This document shows positions 1 through 5,265 of a stretch of DNA of 5,265 bases, in pieces (position 1 is the stretch's first letter; every line of letters starts with the position of its first letter). A program made the translations under genes and the position numbers. This DNA comes from Halomonas sp. (GTDB taxonomy: Bacteria > Pseudomonadota > Gammaproteobacteria > Pseudomonadales > Halomonadaceae): assembly GCA_003560175.1 (NCBI GenBank), contig PWIZ01000184.1, positions 1 to 5,265 on the forward strand. The letters run 5' to 3'. Below the pieces are notes generated by a model. That model saw only the letters and a program-made list of their open reading frames with translations, was not told the DNA's origin and ran no database searches.

Positions 1-424
1 CGACCTGAGGCTGAAGCTGCAGGTACCAGCGATAGCGCAGGTTGTCCGGTGCCTGGCCCAGGTAGCGGCCGTTGCGGACGTGCTCGAGGGTAATTTCGAT
101 ATCGCGATCATCCCGGGTGGGGAAGATCAGCTCGAAATCGAGTTTCTCGGGGTAGTGGTCTCCCTCCAAGTCCAGCACCACATCGCTGGTCAGCGGGTCG
201 ATACGCACGCTTGCTGCGATCCCCAGCTCGGCGGCGCGCTCCTGCTTGGCCAGCACCATGTTGATGGCCCGGCCATGCTCATAGTAGTCCTCCTGGACCA
301 TGCCGTCGGCGCTTCGGACCGCCATCACGGCCAGGGTGCTGCTGGCGCCGATCGAGACGAAGAGCAGGCCGAGCAGGAACCAGGGCCAGACTTGTTTGTA
401 CCAGGGGGTCACGGGGTGGGACAT
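1..424 (-). CDS. ccoH: CcoH/FixH cbb3 oxidase assembly protein, 3' end cut off by window
   Basis: This is the FixH/CcoH family, a single-helix membrane protein needed to assemble and stabilise the cbb3 oxidase. It was found by translating the minus strand from the ATG at 424-422. The frame stays open for 141 codons to the window edge with no stop, so the C-terminus is missing. The protein starts MSHPVTPWYKQVWPWFLLGL. Residues about 14-36 form one hydrophobic helix. They are followed by the family motif EDYYEHGRAIN at residues 45-55 and a polar, probably periplasmic, beta-rich domain. The start is well set: it lies one base after the ccoG stop codon, and GGAG (433-430) sits 5 bases upstream, so translation is probably coupled to ccoG. 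The W-rich N-terminus, the DYY motif and the position after ccoG together make the identity secure. How much is missing cannot be seen, but family members are usually somewhat longer than 141 residues. Confidence 0.92.
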   Translation of the reverse strand, partial: MSHPVTPWYKQVWPWFLLGLLFVSIGASSTLAVMAVRSADGMVQEDYYEHGRAINMVLAKQERAAELGIAASVRIDPLTSDVVLDLEGDHYPEKLDFELIFPTRDDRDIEITLEHVRNGRYLGQAPDNLRYRWYLQLQPQV

Positions 425-425
425 G

Positions 426-1865
426 TTATCTCCGGATTTCGCCGATGAAGCGGGTCTCACGCTCCAGAGCGATGCGTGGGTGGTCGTCGGCTTCGATACT
501 CAGGGTAATGGGGTGGCTGGGGCGTTCGATCACCTCCGGGTCGACGGTGATCGAGACCACGGCGCGGCGGCTGTCTCCGGCGGGCACTGCGATGCGATCG
601 GTGTCCAGGACCAGTCCCGGCAGGCCGGAGGCCTCCAGACGATAGACATGGTCCTCGCGGTCGAGGTTGCGCACCATCAGCACATAGACGTTGCTCAGGC
701 GGCCATCGCGGGTGATCTGGTAGAGTTCGGTGCGTTCACGTTCCACCTCGAAGCCCAGCGGGGTGCGGTCTGCCACCGCCCAGGCGAATACCCCGATCAT
801 CACGATCAATGCCGCCAGGTAACCCATCAGGCGCGGACGCAGAATATGGGTGGGCTTGCCCTCCAGGGCGTTCTCGGTGGTGTAGCGGACCAGACCTCGA
901 GGATAGCCCATCTTGTCCATTACGCTGTCGCAGGCATCGATGCAGGCCGCACAGGTGATGCATTCGTACTGCAGGCCGTCCCGGATGTCGATGCCGGTGG
1001 GGCAGACCTGCACGCAGAGGTCGCAGTCGATGCAATCGCCGTAGCCGGCCTCCCTGGCCTCGGCGTGGCTGAGATTCTTCTTGCGGGCGCCGCGGGGCTC
1101 GCCGCGGTCGGTGTCATAGGAGACGATCAGGGTGTCGCGGTCGAACATCACCGACTGGAAGCGGGCATAGGGACACATGTAGATACACACCTGCTCGCGC
1201 AGCCAGCCTGCATTAAGGTAGGTGAAGACCAGGAAGAAACCGGTCCAGAAATAGGACCAGCCGTGGGCCTGCAGGGTCGGTAGGTCGATGACCAGCTGAC
1301 GGATCGGGGTGAAATAACCGACGAAGGTGACCCCGGTGGCCAGCGCGATCAGCAGCCAGATGGCGTGTTTGGTCGACTTTCGCCACAGCTTGTCGGCGCT
1401 CATGGGCTGGTTGTCGAGCTTGATGCGACGGTTGCGGCTTCCCTCCAGGCGGTGTTCGAACCAGATGAACAGGAAGGTCCAGACGCTCTGGGGACAGGTG
1501 TAGCCGCACCATACGCGGCCAGCGAACACCGTGATGAAGAACAGTCCGAAGGCGCAGATGATCAGCAGCCACGAGAGCAGCATGAACTCCTGGGGGTAGA
1601 AGGTGGCGGCGAAGATGTGGAACTCCCGGCTGGGAAGATCGAACCAGATGGCCGGACGATCCCCCCAGGGCACCCAAGGGAGGAGAAAGAAGGCCAGCAT
1701 CAGGGCCCAGTTGGCGCTGCGCCTTACCTTCTGGAAGAGGCCCTTGATCTCCCGCATATAGATGTGGCGGCGGCTGGCGTACATCTCCTGTTGCACCTTC
1801 GAGCCGGGGGAGTGGTGCTCGACCGGTGACGGCGTGACATCGCGGGCAGGTATCTTGTCGCTCAT
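426..1865 (-). CDS. ccoG: CcoG (FixG/RdxA), membrane iron-sulfur cupric reductase for cbb3 oxidase assembly
   Basis: CcoG proteins are polytopic membrane ferredoxins. Family work describes them as reducing Cu(II) to Cu(I) for insertion into the CcoN active site. The 479 residues are full family length. Hydrophobic segments lie near residues 52-66, 95-114, 166-186, 204-221 and 346-364. Membrane-proximal cysteine pairs are C120/C124 (CGYTCP) and C227/C231 (CIYMCP). A dicluster ferredoxin domain follows: C278, C281, C284, C288-P, then C302, C305, C308, C312. The last cysteine is followed by Asp instead of Pro, as I recall is usual in this family. Residues about 370-479 form the soluble Ig-like C-terminal domain of FixG. 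The chosen ATG gives the family-like N-terminus MSDKIPARDV. Its ribosome site is poor: only GTGAG lies a few bases upstream, after a C-rich stretch. The gene sits 129 bases after ccoP, behind a hairpin, and is followed one base later by ccoH, so it may have its own promoter. Confidence 0.97.
   Translation of the reverse strand: MSDKIPARDVTPSPVEHHSPGSKVQQEMYASRRHIYMREIKGLFQKVRRSANWALMLAFFLLPWVPWGDRPAIWFDLPSREFHIFAATFYPQEFMLLSWLLIICAFGLFFITVFAGRVWCGYTCPQSVWTFLFIWFEHRLEGSRNRRIKLDNQPMSADKLWRKSTKHAIWLLIALATGVTFVGYFTPIRQLVIDLPTLQAHGWSYFWTGFFLVFTYLNAGWLREQVCIYMCPYARFQSVMFDRDTLIVSYDTDRGEPRGARKKNLSHAEAREAGYGDCIDCDLCVQVCPTGIDIRDGLQYECITCAACIDACDSVMDKMGYPRGLVRYTTENALEGKPTHILRPRLMGYLAALIVMIGVFAWAVADRTPLGFEVERERTELYQITRDGRLSNVYVLMVRNLDREDHVYRLEASGLPGLVLDTDRIAVPAGDSRRAVVSITVDPEVIERPSHPITLSIEADDHPRIALERETRFIGEIRR
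429..433 (-). promoter_or_regulatory. Ribosome binding site of ccoH inside the ccoG end
   Basis: The minus strand reads GGAGATAACATG. GGAGA lies within the last codons of ccoG, the ccoG stop TAA follows directly, and the ccoH ATG starts one base later. This fixes the ccoH start and suggests that ribosomes ending ccoG re-initiate on ccoH. Confidence 0.7.
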
Positions 1866-1894
1866 GGCAGGCTCACGGCGGGAGGAGGGGAGGG

Positions 1895-1910
1895 CCAGCA
1901 GTGATGCTGG
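1895..1910. repeat. Short perfect inverted repeat in the ccoG leader
   Basis: CCAGCA (1895-1900) and TGCTGG (1905-1910) are exact reverse complements separated by GTGA. In minus-strand RNA they would form a 6-base stem with a tetraloop about 30-45 bases before the ccoG start. No T-run follows, so it is not a terminator. It could be a leader hairpin or a small protein-binding site, or it may be chance. Confidence 0.4.
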
Positions 1911-1940
1911 AAGTACCCATTGTATCGAGATGGCGAACCA

Positions 1941-1972
1941 ACGAGAAAGGGTGCGACGTGGCGCCGCACCCT
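1941..1972 (-). terminator. Terminator-like hairpin after ccoP
   Basis: On the minus strand an 8-base stem, AGGGTGCG (1972-1965) paired with CGCACCCT (1955-1948), encloses a 9-base loop. It is followed by a short T-rich run, TTTCTCGTT, which includes the last stem base. The stem begins 22 bases after the ccoP stop. The pairing is perfect and GC-rich, but the T-run is interrupted, so termination may be partial. On the plus strand no T-run follows, which supports minus-strand use. It probably separates the structural operon ccoNOQP from ccoGH. It could instead be an RNA-stabilising 3' hairpin that lets the oxidase message accumulate above the assembly genes. Confidence 0.55.
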
Positions 1973-1994
1973 CAAGGTCATGCCGATAGGAGTG

Positions 1995-2924
1995 TCAGTC
2001 CCGGAAGCGCAGACTGTAGACGTAGGCGGCGACCAGGTGGACGCGCTCCTCGCCGATGTAGGCGGCCTGGGCCGGCATGTGGCCGTTGCGGCCGTTACGC
2101 AGAGTCTGACGCACGGAGTCTGCCACTCTCTGCCCCGGCCTCTGGTAGAGCCAGATATCGTTGGTCAGGTTGGGAGCGCCCAGGGCCTGGTTGCCGGTGC
2201 CGTTGGGCATGTGGCAGGCCGCACACACCGAGGCATAGGTGGCAGCACCCCGCTCGGCGCGTTCCTCGTCATGCTCGAGACTGGAGAGCGAGAGGGTGAA
2301 CTGGGTGAGGTTCTCGATATTCTCCTCGCCGAGCTGCTGCCAGGAGGGCATCAGGCCGTTGCGGCCGCGGACCAGGCTGGTGACGATGTTATCCGGCTCG
2401 CCGCCATAGAGCCAGTCGTCGTTGGTCAGGTTGGGGAAGCCGTAGCCGCCCTGGGCGTTGGAGCCGTGACACACCGCACAGTTGTTGAGGTAGATGCGCT
2501 CGGCCACCCGCATGGCTTCGGCGTCCTGGGCCAGGTCGGGGATCGGGATCTCTTCGTACTGGGCGAAGATCGGCGTGAAGCGCTCTTCGGCGCGGGCCAC
2601 CTCCTCCTCCCACTGGCCTTCCTGGGTCCAGCCCAGTACGCCGGCGAAGTTGCCAAGCCCCGGGTAGAGCACCAGATAGCCCAGCGAGAAGATCACGGTG
2701 CCCACGTAGAGCTGGAACCACCAGCGCGGCAGCGGGTTGTCGTACTCCTCGATGCCATCGGCGGCGTGCCCGGTGGTCTCGACGTTGCCATCAGCGTCGG
2801 GAGTCTTGTCGGTCTTGCGGTTGGCGTAAAGCAGCCAGAAGGCAAAGCCGATGGAGCCCAGCGTAATGACGATGATCCAGGCGCTCCAGAACCCGGAAAG
2901 GGAGTCACCCCAGAGATTGTTCAT
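1995..2924 (-). CDS. ccoP: CcoP, di-heme cytochrome c subunit of cbb3 oxidase
   Basis: CcoP is the membrane-anchored di-heme subunit that receives electrons and passes them through CcoO to CcoN. The 309 residues hold two N-terminal helices (about 12-33 and 69-92). These are joined by an acidic loop ending in the family motif YDNPLPRWW (61-69). This is the two-helix CcoP type known from Pseudomonas, unlike the one-helix type of many Alphaproteobacteria. Two periplasmic cytochrome c domains follow. The first has CAVCH at 149-153 with likely axial Met192 (GLMPSW). The second has CAACH at 234-238 with likely axial Met283 (GHMPAQ). Both carry the typical PNLTND element, at about 164-169 and 251-256. 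The start overlaps the ccoQ stop as ATGA, and AGGGAG lies 10 bases upstream. There is no Sec signal peptide; helix 1 is the likely membrane anchor. All heme ligands are present, and nothing suggests truncation. Confidence 0.98.
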   Translation of the reverse strand: MNNLWGDSLSGFWSAWIIVITLGSIGFAFWLLYANRKTDKTPDADGNVETTGHAADGIEEYDNPLPRWWFQLYVGTVIFSLGYLVLYPGLGNFAGVLGWTQEGQWEEEVARAEERFTPIFAQYEEIPIPDLAQDAEAMRVAERIYLNNCAVCHGSNAQGGYGFPNLTNDDWLYGGEPDNIVTSLVRGRNGLMPSWQQLGEENIENLTQFTLSLSSLEHDEERAERGAATYASVCAACHMPNGTGNQALGAPNLTNDIWLYQRPGQRVADSVRQTLRNGRNGHMPAQAAYIGEERVHLVAAYVYSLRFRD

Positions 2925-3139
2925 GTGTTCCTGTCTCCCTTGCTCTTGCGGGAATCCGCCCCGTTCGGCGAGGCGCTCTTGTCACGGTTCGCGAGGTCAT
3001 CATCATCGTCGGCGAAGGGCAGGTGGGCGGCCTCGTCGAAGTCCGGCTTGCGCCGCTTTGAGTAGGCCCACCAGGTGATGCCGATGAAGGCCACGATCAG
3101 CAGGCCGGTGATGATGCCGCGGAAGGTCCCGGTATCCAT
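2921..3139 (-). CDS. ccoQ: CcoQ, small one-helix subunit of cbb3 oxidase
   Basis: CcoQ is a small membrane subunit that, in studied species, stabilises the cbb3 complex, in particular its CcoP association. It is not catalytic. The frame is open further upstream, but the start is taken at the ATG at 3139. That start gives MDTGTFRGIITGLLIVAFIG, begins 2 bases after the ccoO stop, and has GAGGGAA (3156-3150) 10 bases upstream. The 72 residues comprise one helix (about 8-26), the typical WWAYSKRRKPDFDEAA junction (23-38), and a charged hydrophilic tail with five consecutive Asp residues (44-48). The basic KRRK cluster after the helix places the tail in the cytoplasm by the positive-inside rule. 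The stop overlaps the ccoP start by four bases. The tail is longer than the minimal CcoQ form and is probably the least conserved part of the operon. Confidence 0.93.
   Translation of the reverse strand: MDTGTFRGIITGLLIVAFIGITWWAYSKRRKPDFDEAAHLPFADDDDDLANRDKSASPNGADSRKSKGDRNT
2928..2940 (-). promoter_or_regulatory. Ribosome binding site of ccoP inside ccoQ
   Basis: The minus strand carries AGGGAG (2940-2935) and then AGGAA (2932-2928), ahead of the ATG at 2924. Both purine runs lie in the last codons of ccoQ. Together with the ATGA stop/start overlap they support coupled translation of ccoQ and ccoP. Confidence 0.6.
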
Positions 3140-3141
3140 GA

Positions 3142-3750
3142 TCAGCGGGTTCCCTCGAGCACGGTGCCCAGCTGCTGAAGGTAGGCGATCAGCGCGGTGA
3201 TTTCCTGTTGGCCGCGAACTTCGCGGGTAGCGTCTGCGATGTCCTCGTCGGTGTAGGGCACGCCCATCATGCGCAGAGCCTCCATCTTCTTGGGCGTGGC
3301 GTCGCCATCCAGCGTGCGCTCGAAGAGCCACGGGTAGGAGGGCATGATCGATTCGGGCACCACGTCACGCGGGTTATACATATGGGCGCGGTGCCAGTCA
3401 TCGCTGTAACGACCGCCGACGCGGGCCAGGTCGGGACCGGTGCGCTTGGAGCCCCACAGGAAGTTGTGATCGTAGACAGATTCGCCGGCTACGCTGTAGT
3501 GACCATAGCGCTCGGTCTCGGCGCGGAACGGACGAATCATCTGCGAGTGGCAGCCGACGCAGCCCTCGCGGCGATAGATGTCGCGGCCTTCCAGTTCCAG
3601 GGCGGAGAGCGGGCGCAGCCCGTCTACCGGCTCCGTGGTCTGCTTCTGGAAGAACAGCGGCACGACCTCGGCCAGGCCGCCGAAGCTGATAGCCACCAGG
3701 ATCAGCACGGCGAGCAGGCCGACGTTCTTTTCGATGATCTCGTGTTTCAT
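3142..3750 (-). CDS. ccoO: CcoO, mono-heme cytochrome c subunit of cbb3 oxidase
   Basis: CcoO is the membrane-anchored mono-heme subunit that passes electrons from CcoP to the heme b/b3-copper subunit CcoN. The start is set at the ATG at 3750, giving [20 protein letters not shown] and 202 residues, the usual family length. The frame is open to an ATG at 3810, but that longer form would overlap the ccoN end and add 20 residues with no CcoO character. Residues about 11-33 are the N-terminal anchor. The heme c site is CVGCH at 64-68, inside the strong family motif [13 protein letters not shown]. The likely axial ligand is Met136 in ESIMPSYPW. The motif [20 protein letters not shown] (100-119) is also typical. 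GGGGA (3766-3762) lies 11 bases before the start, in the 22-base gap after ccoN. The gene is complete and has all its key residues. Confidence 0.98.
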   Translation of the reverse strand: MKHEIIEKNVGLLAVLILVAISFGGLAEVVPLFFQKQTTEPVDGLRPLSALELEGRDIYRREGCVGCHSQMIRPFRAETERYGHYSVAGESVYDHNFLWGSKRTGPDLARVGGRYSDDWHRAHMYNPRDVVPESIMPSYPWLFERTLDGDATPKKMEALRMMGVPYTDEDIADATREVRGQQEITALIAYLQQLGTVLEGTR

Positions 3751-3772
3751 TGGTGTCGGTATCCCCGGTTGC

Positions 3773-5197
3773 TCAGGCGGTCTGCGGAAGCGGCTGGCGA
3801 GCGTCTTCACCGCGCTTGACGGTCATGGTGACGTTATAGGCCATGATCAACATGCCCACGACCCAGCACAGGCCGCCGATCAGGCGCACGATGTAGCCGG
3901 GACCGCTGGCCTCGACGGACTCGATGAAGGTGTACATCAGGGTGCCGTCGGCGTTGATGGCGCGCCACATCAGGCCCTGCAGGATGCCGTTGACCCACAT
4001 GGAGGCGATATAGAGCACGGTGCCGATGGTCGCCAGCCAGAAGTGGATCCCGATCAGACCCACCGAGTGCATCTCGGTGCGGCCAAATAGGCGTGGGATC
4101 AGGTGGTACATGGAACCGATGGTGATCATCGCCACCCAGCCCAGGGCCCCGGAGTGGACGTGGCCGATGGTCCAGTCGGTGTAGTGAGAGAGAGCGTTCA
4201 CGGTCTTGATCGCCATCATCGGCCCTTCGAAGGTCGACATCCCGTAGAACGACAGGGCCACCACCAGGAAGCGCAGGGTCGGATCGGTGCGCAGCTTATG
4301 CCAGGCGCCGGAGAGGGTCATCATGCCGTTGATCATGCCGCCCCAGGAGGGTGCCAGCAGGATGATCGACATCACCATGCCCAGGGACTGTGCCCAGTTG
4401 GGCAGTGCGGTGTAGTGCAGATGGTGCGGGCCGGCCCACATGTAGACCATGATCAACGCCCAGAAGTGTACGATGGAGAGACGATAGGAGTAGACCGGGC
4501 GCTCGGCCTGCTTGGGCACGAAGTAGTACATCATCCCCAGAAAGCCGGCGGTCAGGAAGAAGCCCACCGCGTTGTGCCCGTACCACCACTGCACCATGGC
4601 GTCGATGGCGCCGGCGTAGATGGAGATGGAATACATGGCGGTGACCGGGATGGCGGCGTTGTTGACGATATGCAGTACAGCGACGGTCAGGATGAAGGCG
4701 GCGAAGAACCAGTTCGCCACGTAGATGTGGGAGGTCTTACGCTGCTTGATGGTCATCAGGAAGACGATGGCATAGCTGACCCACACCACGGCGATCAGGA
4801 TGTTAATCGGCCACTCCAGCTCGGCGTACTCCTTGGTGGTGGTGTAGCCCAGCGGCAGGGTGATGACCGCCGAGAGAATCACCGCCTGCCAGCCCCAGAA
4901 GGTGAAGGCGGCCAACCTGTCGGACCATAGCCGGGTCTGACAGGTTCGCTGCACCACGTAGTAGGAGGTGGCAAACAGCGCGGAACCCCCGAAGGCGAAG
5001 ATCACGGCGTTGGTGTGCAGCGGCCGCAGGCGGCCGAAGCTGGTCCAGGGTAGATCGAGATTGAGTTGCGGCCATACCAGTTGTGCGGCGAGGATGACAC
5101 CGAGGAGCATGCCCACGATGCCCCACACAACTGTCATGATCGCGAACTGCCGAACTACCTTGTAGTTGTAGGTCGGGTGTTCAATTGCTGTGCTCAT
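3773..5197 (-). CDS. ccoN: CcoN, catalytic heme-copper subunit I of cbb3 oxidase
   Basis: CcoN reduces oxygen to water at a heme b3-CuB centre in the inner membrane and pumps protons. The 474 residues match the usual length, and about twelve hydrophobic segments can be traced from residue 18 to 460. By comparison with the Pseudomonas stutzeri enzyme, the ligands are all present. His61 (RPLHTNAV) and His348 would bind low-spin heme b, and His346 (TIGHVHSG) would bind heme b3. His208 (WYGHNAVGF), His258 and His259 (AGPHH) would bind CuB. Tyr252 is the cross-linked active-site tyrosine, and Glu324 (TFEGPM) is the conserved glutamate near the centre. The start ATG at 5197 has GGGAA (5208-5204) 6 bases upstream and gives the family-like N-terminus [20 protein letters not shown]. 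It is the first gene of ccoNOQP. Only 68 bases of upstream sequence are in view, so its promoter is mostly or wholly outside the window. Confidence 0.99.
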   Translation of the reverse strand: MSTAIEHPTYNYKVVRQFAIMTVVWGIVGMLLGVILAAQLVWPQLNLDLPWTSFGRLRPLHTNAVIFAFGGSALFATSYYVVQRTCQTRLWSDRLAAFTFWGWQAVILSAVITLPLGYTTTKEYAELEWPINILIAVVWVSYAIVFLMTIKQRKTSHIYVANWFFAAFILTVAVLHIVNNAAIPVTAMYSISIYAGAIDAMVQWWYGHNAVGFFLTAGFLGMMYYFVPKQAERPVYSYRLSIVHFWALIMVYMWAGPHHLHYTALPNWAQSLGMVMSIILLAPSWGGMINGMMTLSGAWHKLRTDPTLRFLVVALSFYGMSTFEGPMMAIKTVNALSHYTDWTIGHVHSGALGWVAMITIGSMYHLIPRLFGRTEMHSVGLIGIHFWLATIGTVLYIASMWVNGILQGLMWRAINADGTLMYTFIESVEASGPGYIVRLIGGLCWVVGMLIMAYNVTMTVKRGEDARQPLPQTA

Positions 5198-5203
5198 GTC
5201 AGG

Positions 5204-5208
5204 TTCCC
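5204..5208 (-). promoter_or_regulatory. Ribosome binding site of ccoN
   Basis: GGGAA on the minus strand lies 6 bases before the ccoN ATG and supports that start. The rest of the upstream stretch to 5265 shows no convincing promoter and no canonical FNR/Anr site. Confidence 0.5.
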
Positions 5209-5265
5209 ATCGAACGCGGTAGCGGGTTGAAGCTGCGTCAGTTTGCCACGGACCCAGCGCCCCGA

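Noticed and set aside
902..1034. Second ferredoxin cluster of CcoG apparently missing the Pro after its last Cys
   Set aside because: CDSV in place of CP is what I recall as the usual form in CcoG proteins. All eight cluster cysteines are present, so this is not a defect.
300..1283. 327-codon plus-strand open frame
   Set aside because: It lies antisense to ccoG and ccoH, both clear family members. Its product is low-complexity, rich in Ala, Gly, His, Asp and Val, as expected of a shadow frame in GC-rich DNA.
1920..3065. 381-codon plus-strand open frame covering ccoP and most of ccoQ
   Set aside because: It is the antisense shadow of ccoP/ccoQ. It has no recognisable domain and its composition is that of a reverse-strand GC-rich frame.
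2921..3331. 136-codon frame ending at the ccoQ stop
   Set aside because: The first 64 codons are an out-of-frame reading of ccoO. Only the part from the ATG at 3139 is CcoQ.
3142..3810. Longer CcoO starting at 3810
   Set aside because: It would overlap the ccoN 3' end by 38 bases and add 20 Arg/Pro-rich residues before the conserved MKHEIIEKN start. The start at 3750 fits family length and operon spacing.
4103..4930. 275-codon plus-strand open frame inside ccoN
   Set aside because: It is antisense to the conserved ccoN core. The His/Asp/Gly-rich product is the mirror of membrane-protein codons and not a plausible protein.
5227..5241. FNR/Anr-like site upstream of ccoN (minus strand CTGA-N7-TCAA)
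   Set aside because: The canonical site is TTGAT-N4-ATCAA, with six bases between TTGA and TCAA. Here the spacing is one base too long and one half-site is imperfect. A real Anr/FNR box for this operon is more likely beyond 5265.

Overview
The window is the genomic locus for a cbb3-type cytochrome c oxidase, the high-affinity terminal oxidase used for respiration at low oxygen. Every gene lies on the minus strand, so the biological order runs from high to low coordinates: ccoN (5197-3773), ccoO (3750-3142), ccoQ (3139-2921), ccoP (2924-1995), a 129-base gap, ccoG (1865-426), and the first 141 codons of ccoH/fixH (424 to the window edge). The sequence is GC-rich by eye. The proteins have the compact form seen in Gammaproteobacteria: a 474-residue CcoN, a 202-residue CcoO, a two-helix di-heme CcoP and a separate CcoQ. 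A Halomonas- or Pseudomonas-like gammaproteobacterium is the best guess. This is an impression from protein style, not a database result.

Layout: ccoNOQP is packed as an operon, with 22 bases between ccoN and ccoO, 2 between ccoO and ccoQ, and a 4-base ATGA overlap between ccoQ and ccoP. CcoN is the heme-copper catalytic subunit. CcoO (one heme c) and CcoP (two hemes c) pass electrons to it, and CcoQ is the small one-helix subunit. The assembly cluster ccoG-ccoH follows, and its two genes are one base apart. ccoG encodes the membrane iron-sulfur cupric reductase that prepares copper for the CcoN active site, and ccoH encodes an assembly/stability factor. ccoI and ccoS often follow these genes in other genomes and would lie beyond position 1.

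The only non-coding stretches are the 129-base ccoP-ccoG gap (1866-1994) and the 68 bases upstream of ccoN (5198-5265). The gap holds a terminator-like hairpin just after ccoP, a small perfect inverted repeat, a C-rich leader (G-rich on the plus strand) and a possible 15-codon leader ORF. No canonical FNR/Anr site is visible in either stretch. I see no mobile element, RNA gene, CRISPR array or new system. The locus is conserved and ordinary, and the ccoP-ccoG gap is the only part that merits a second look.
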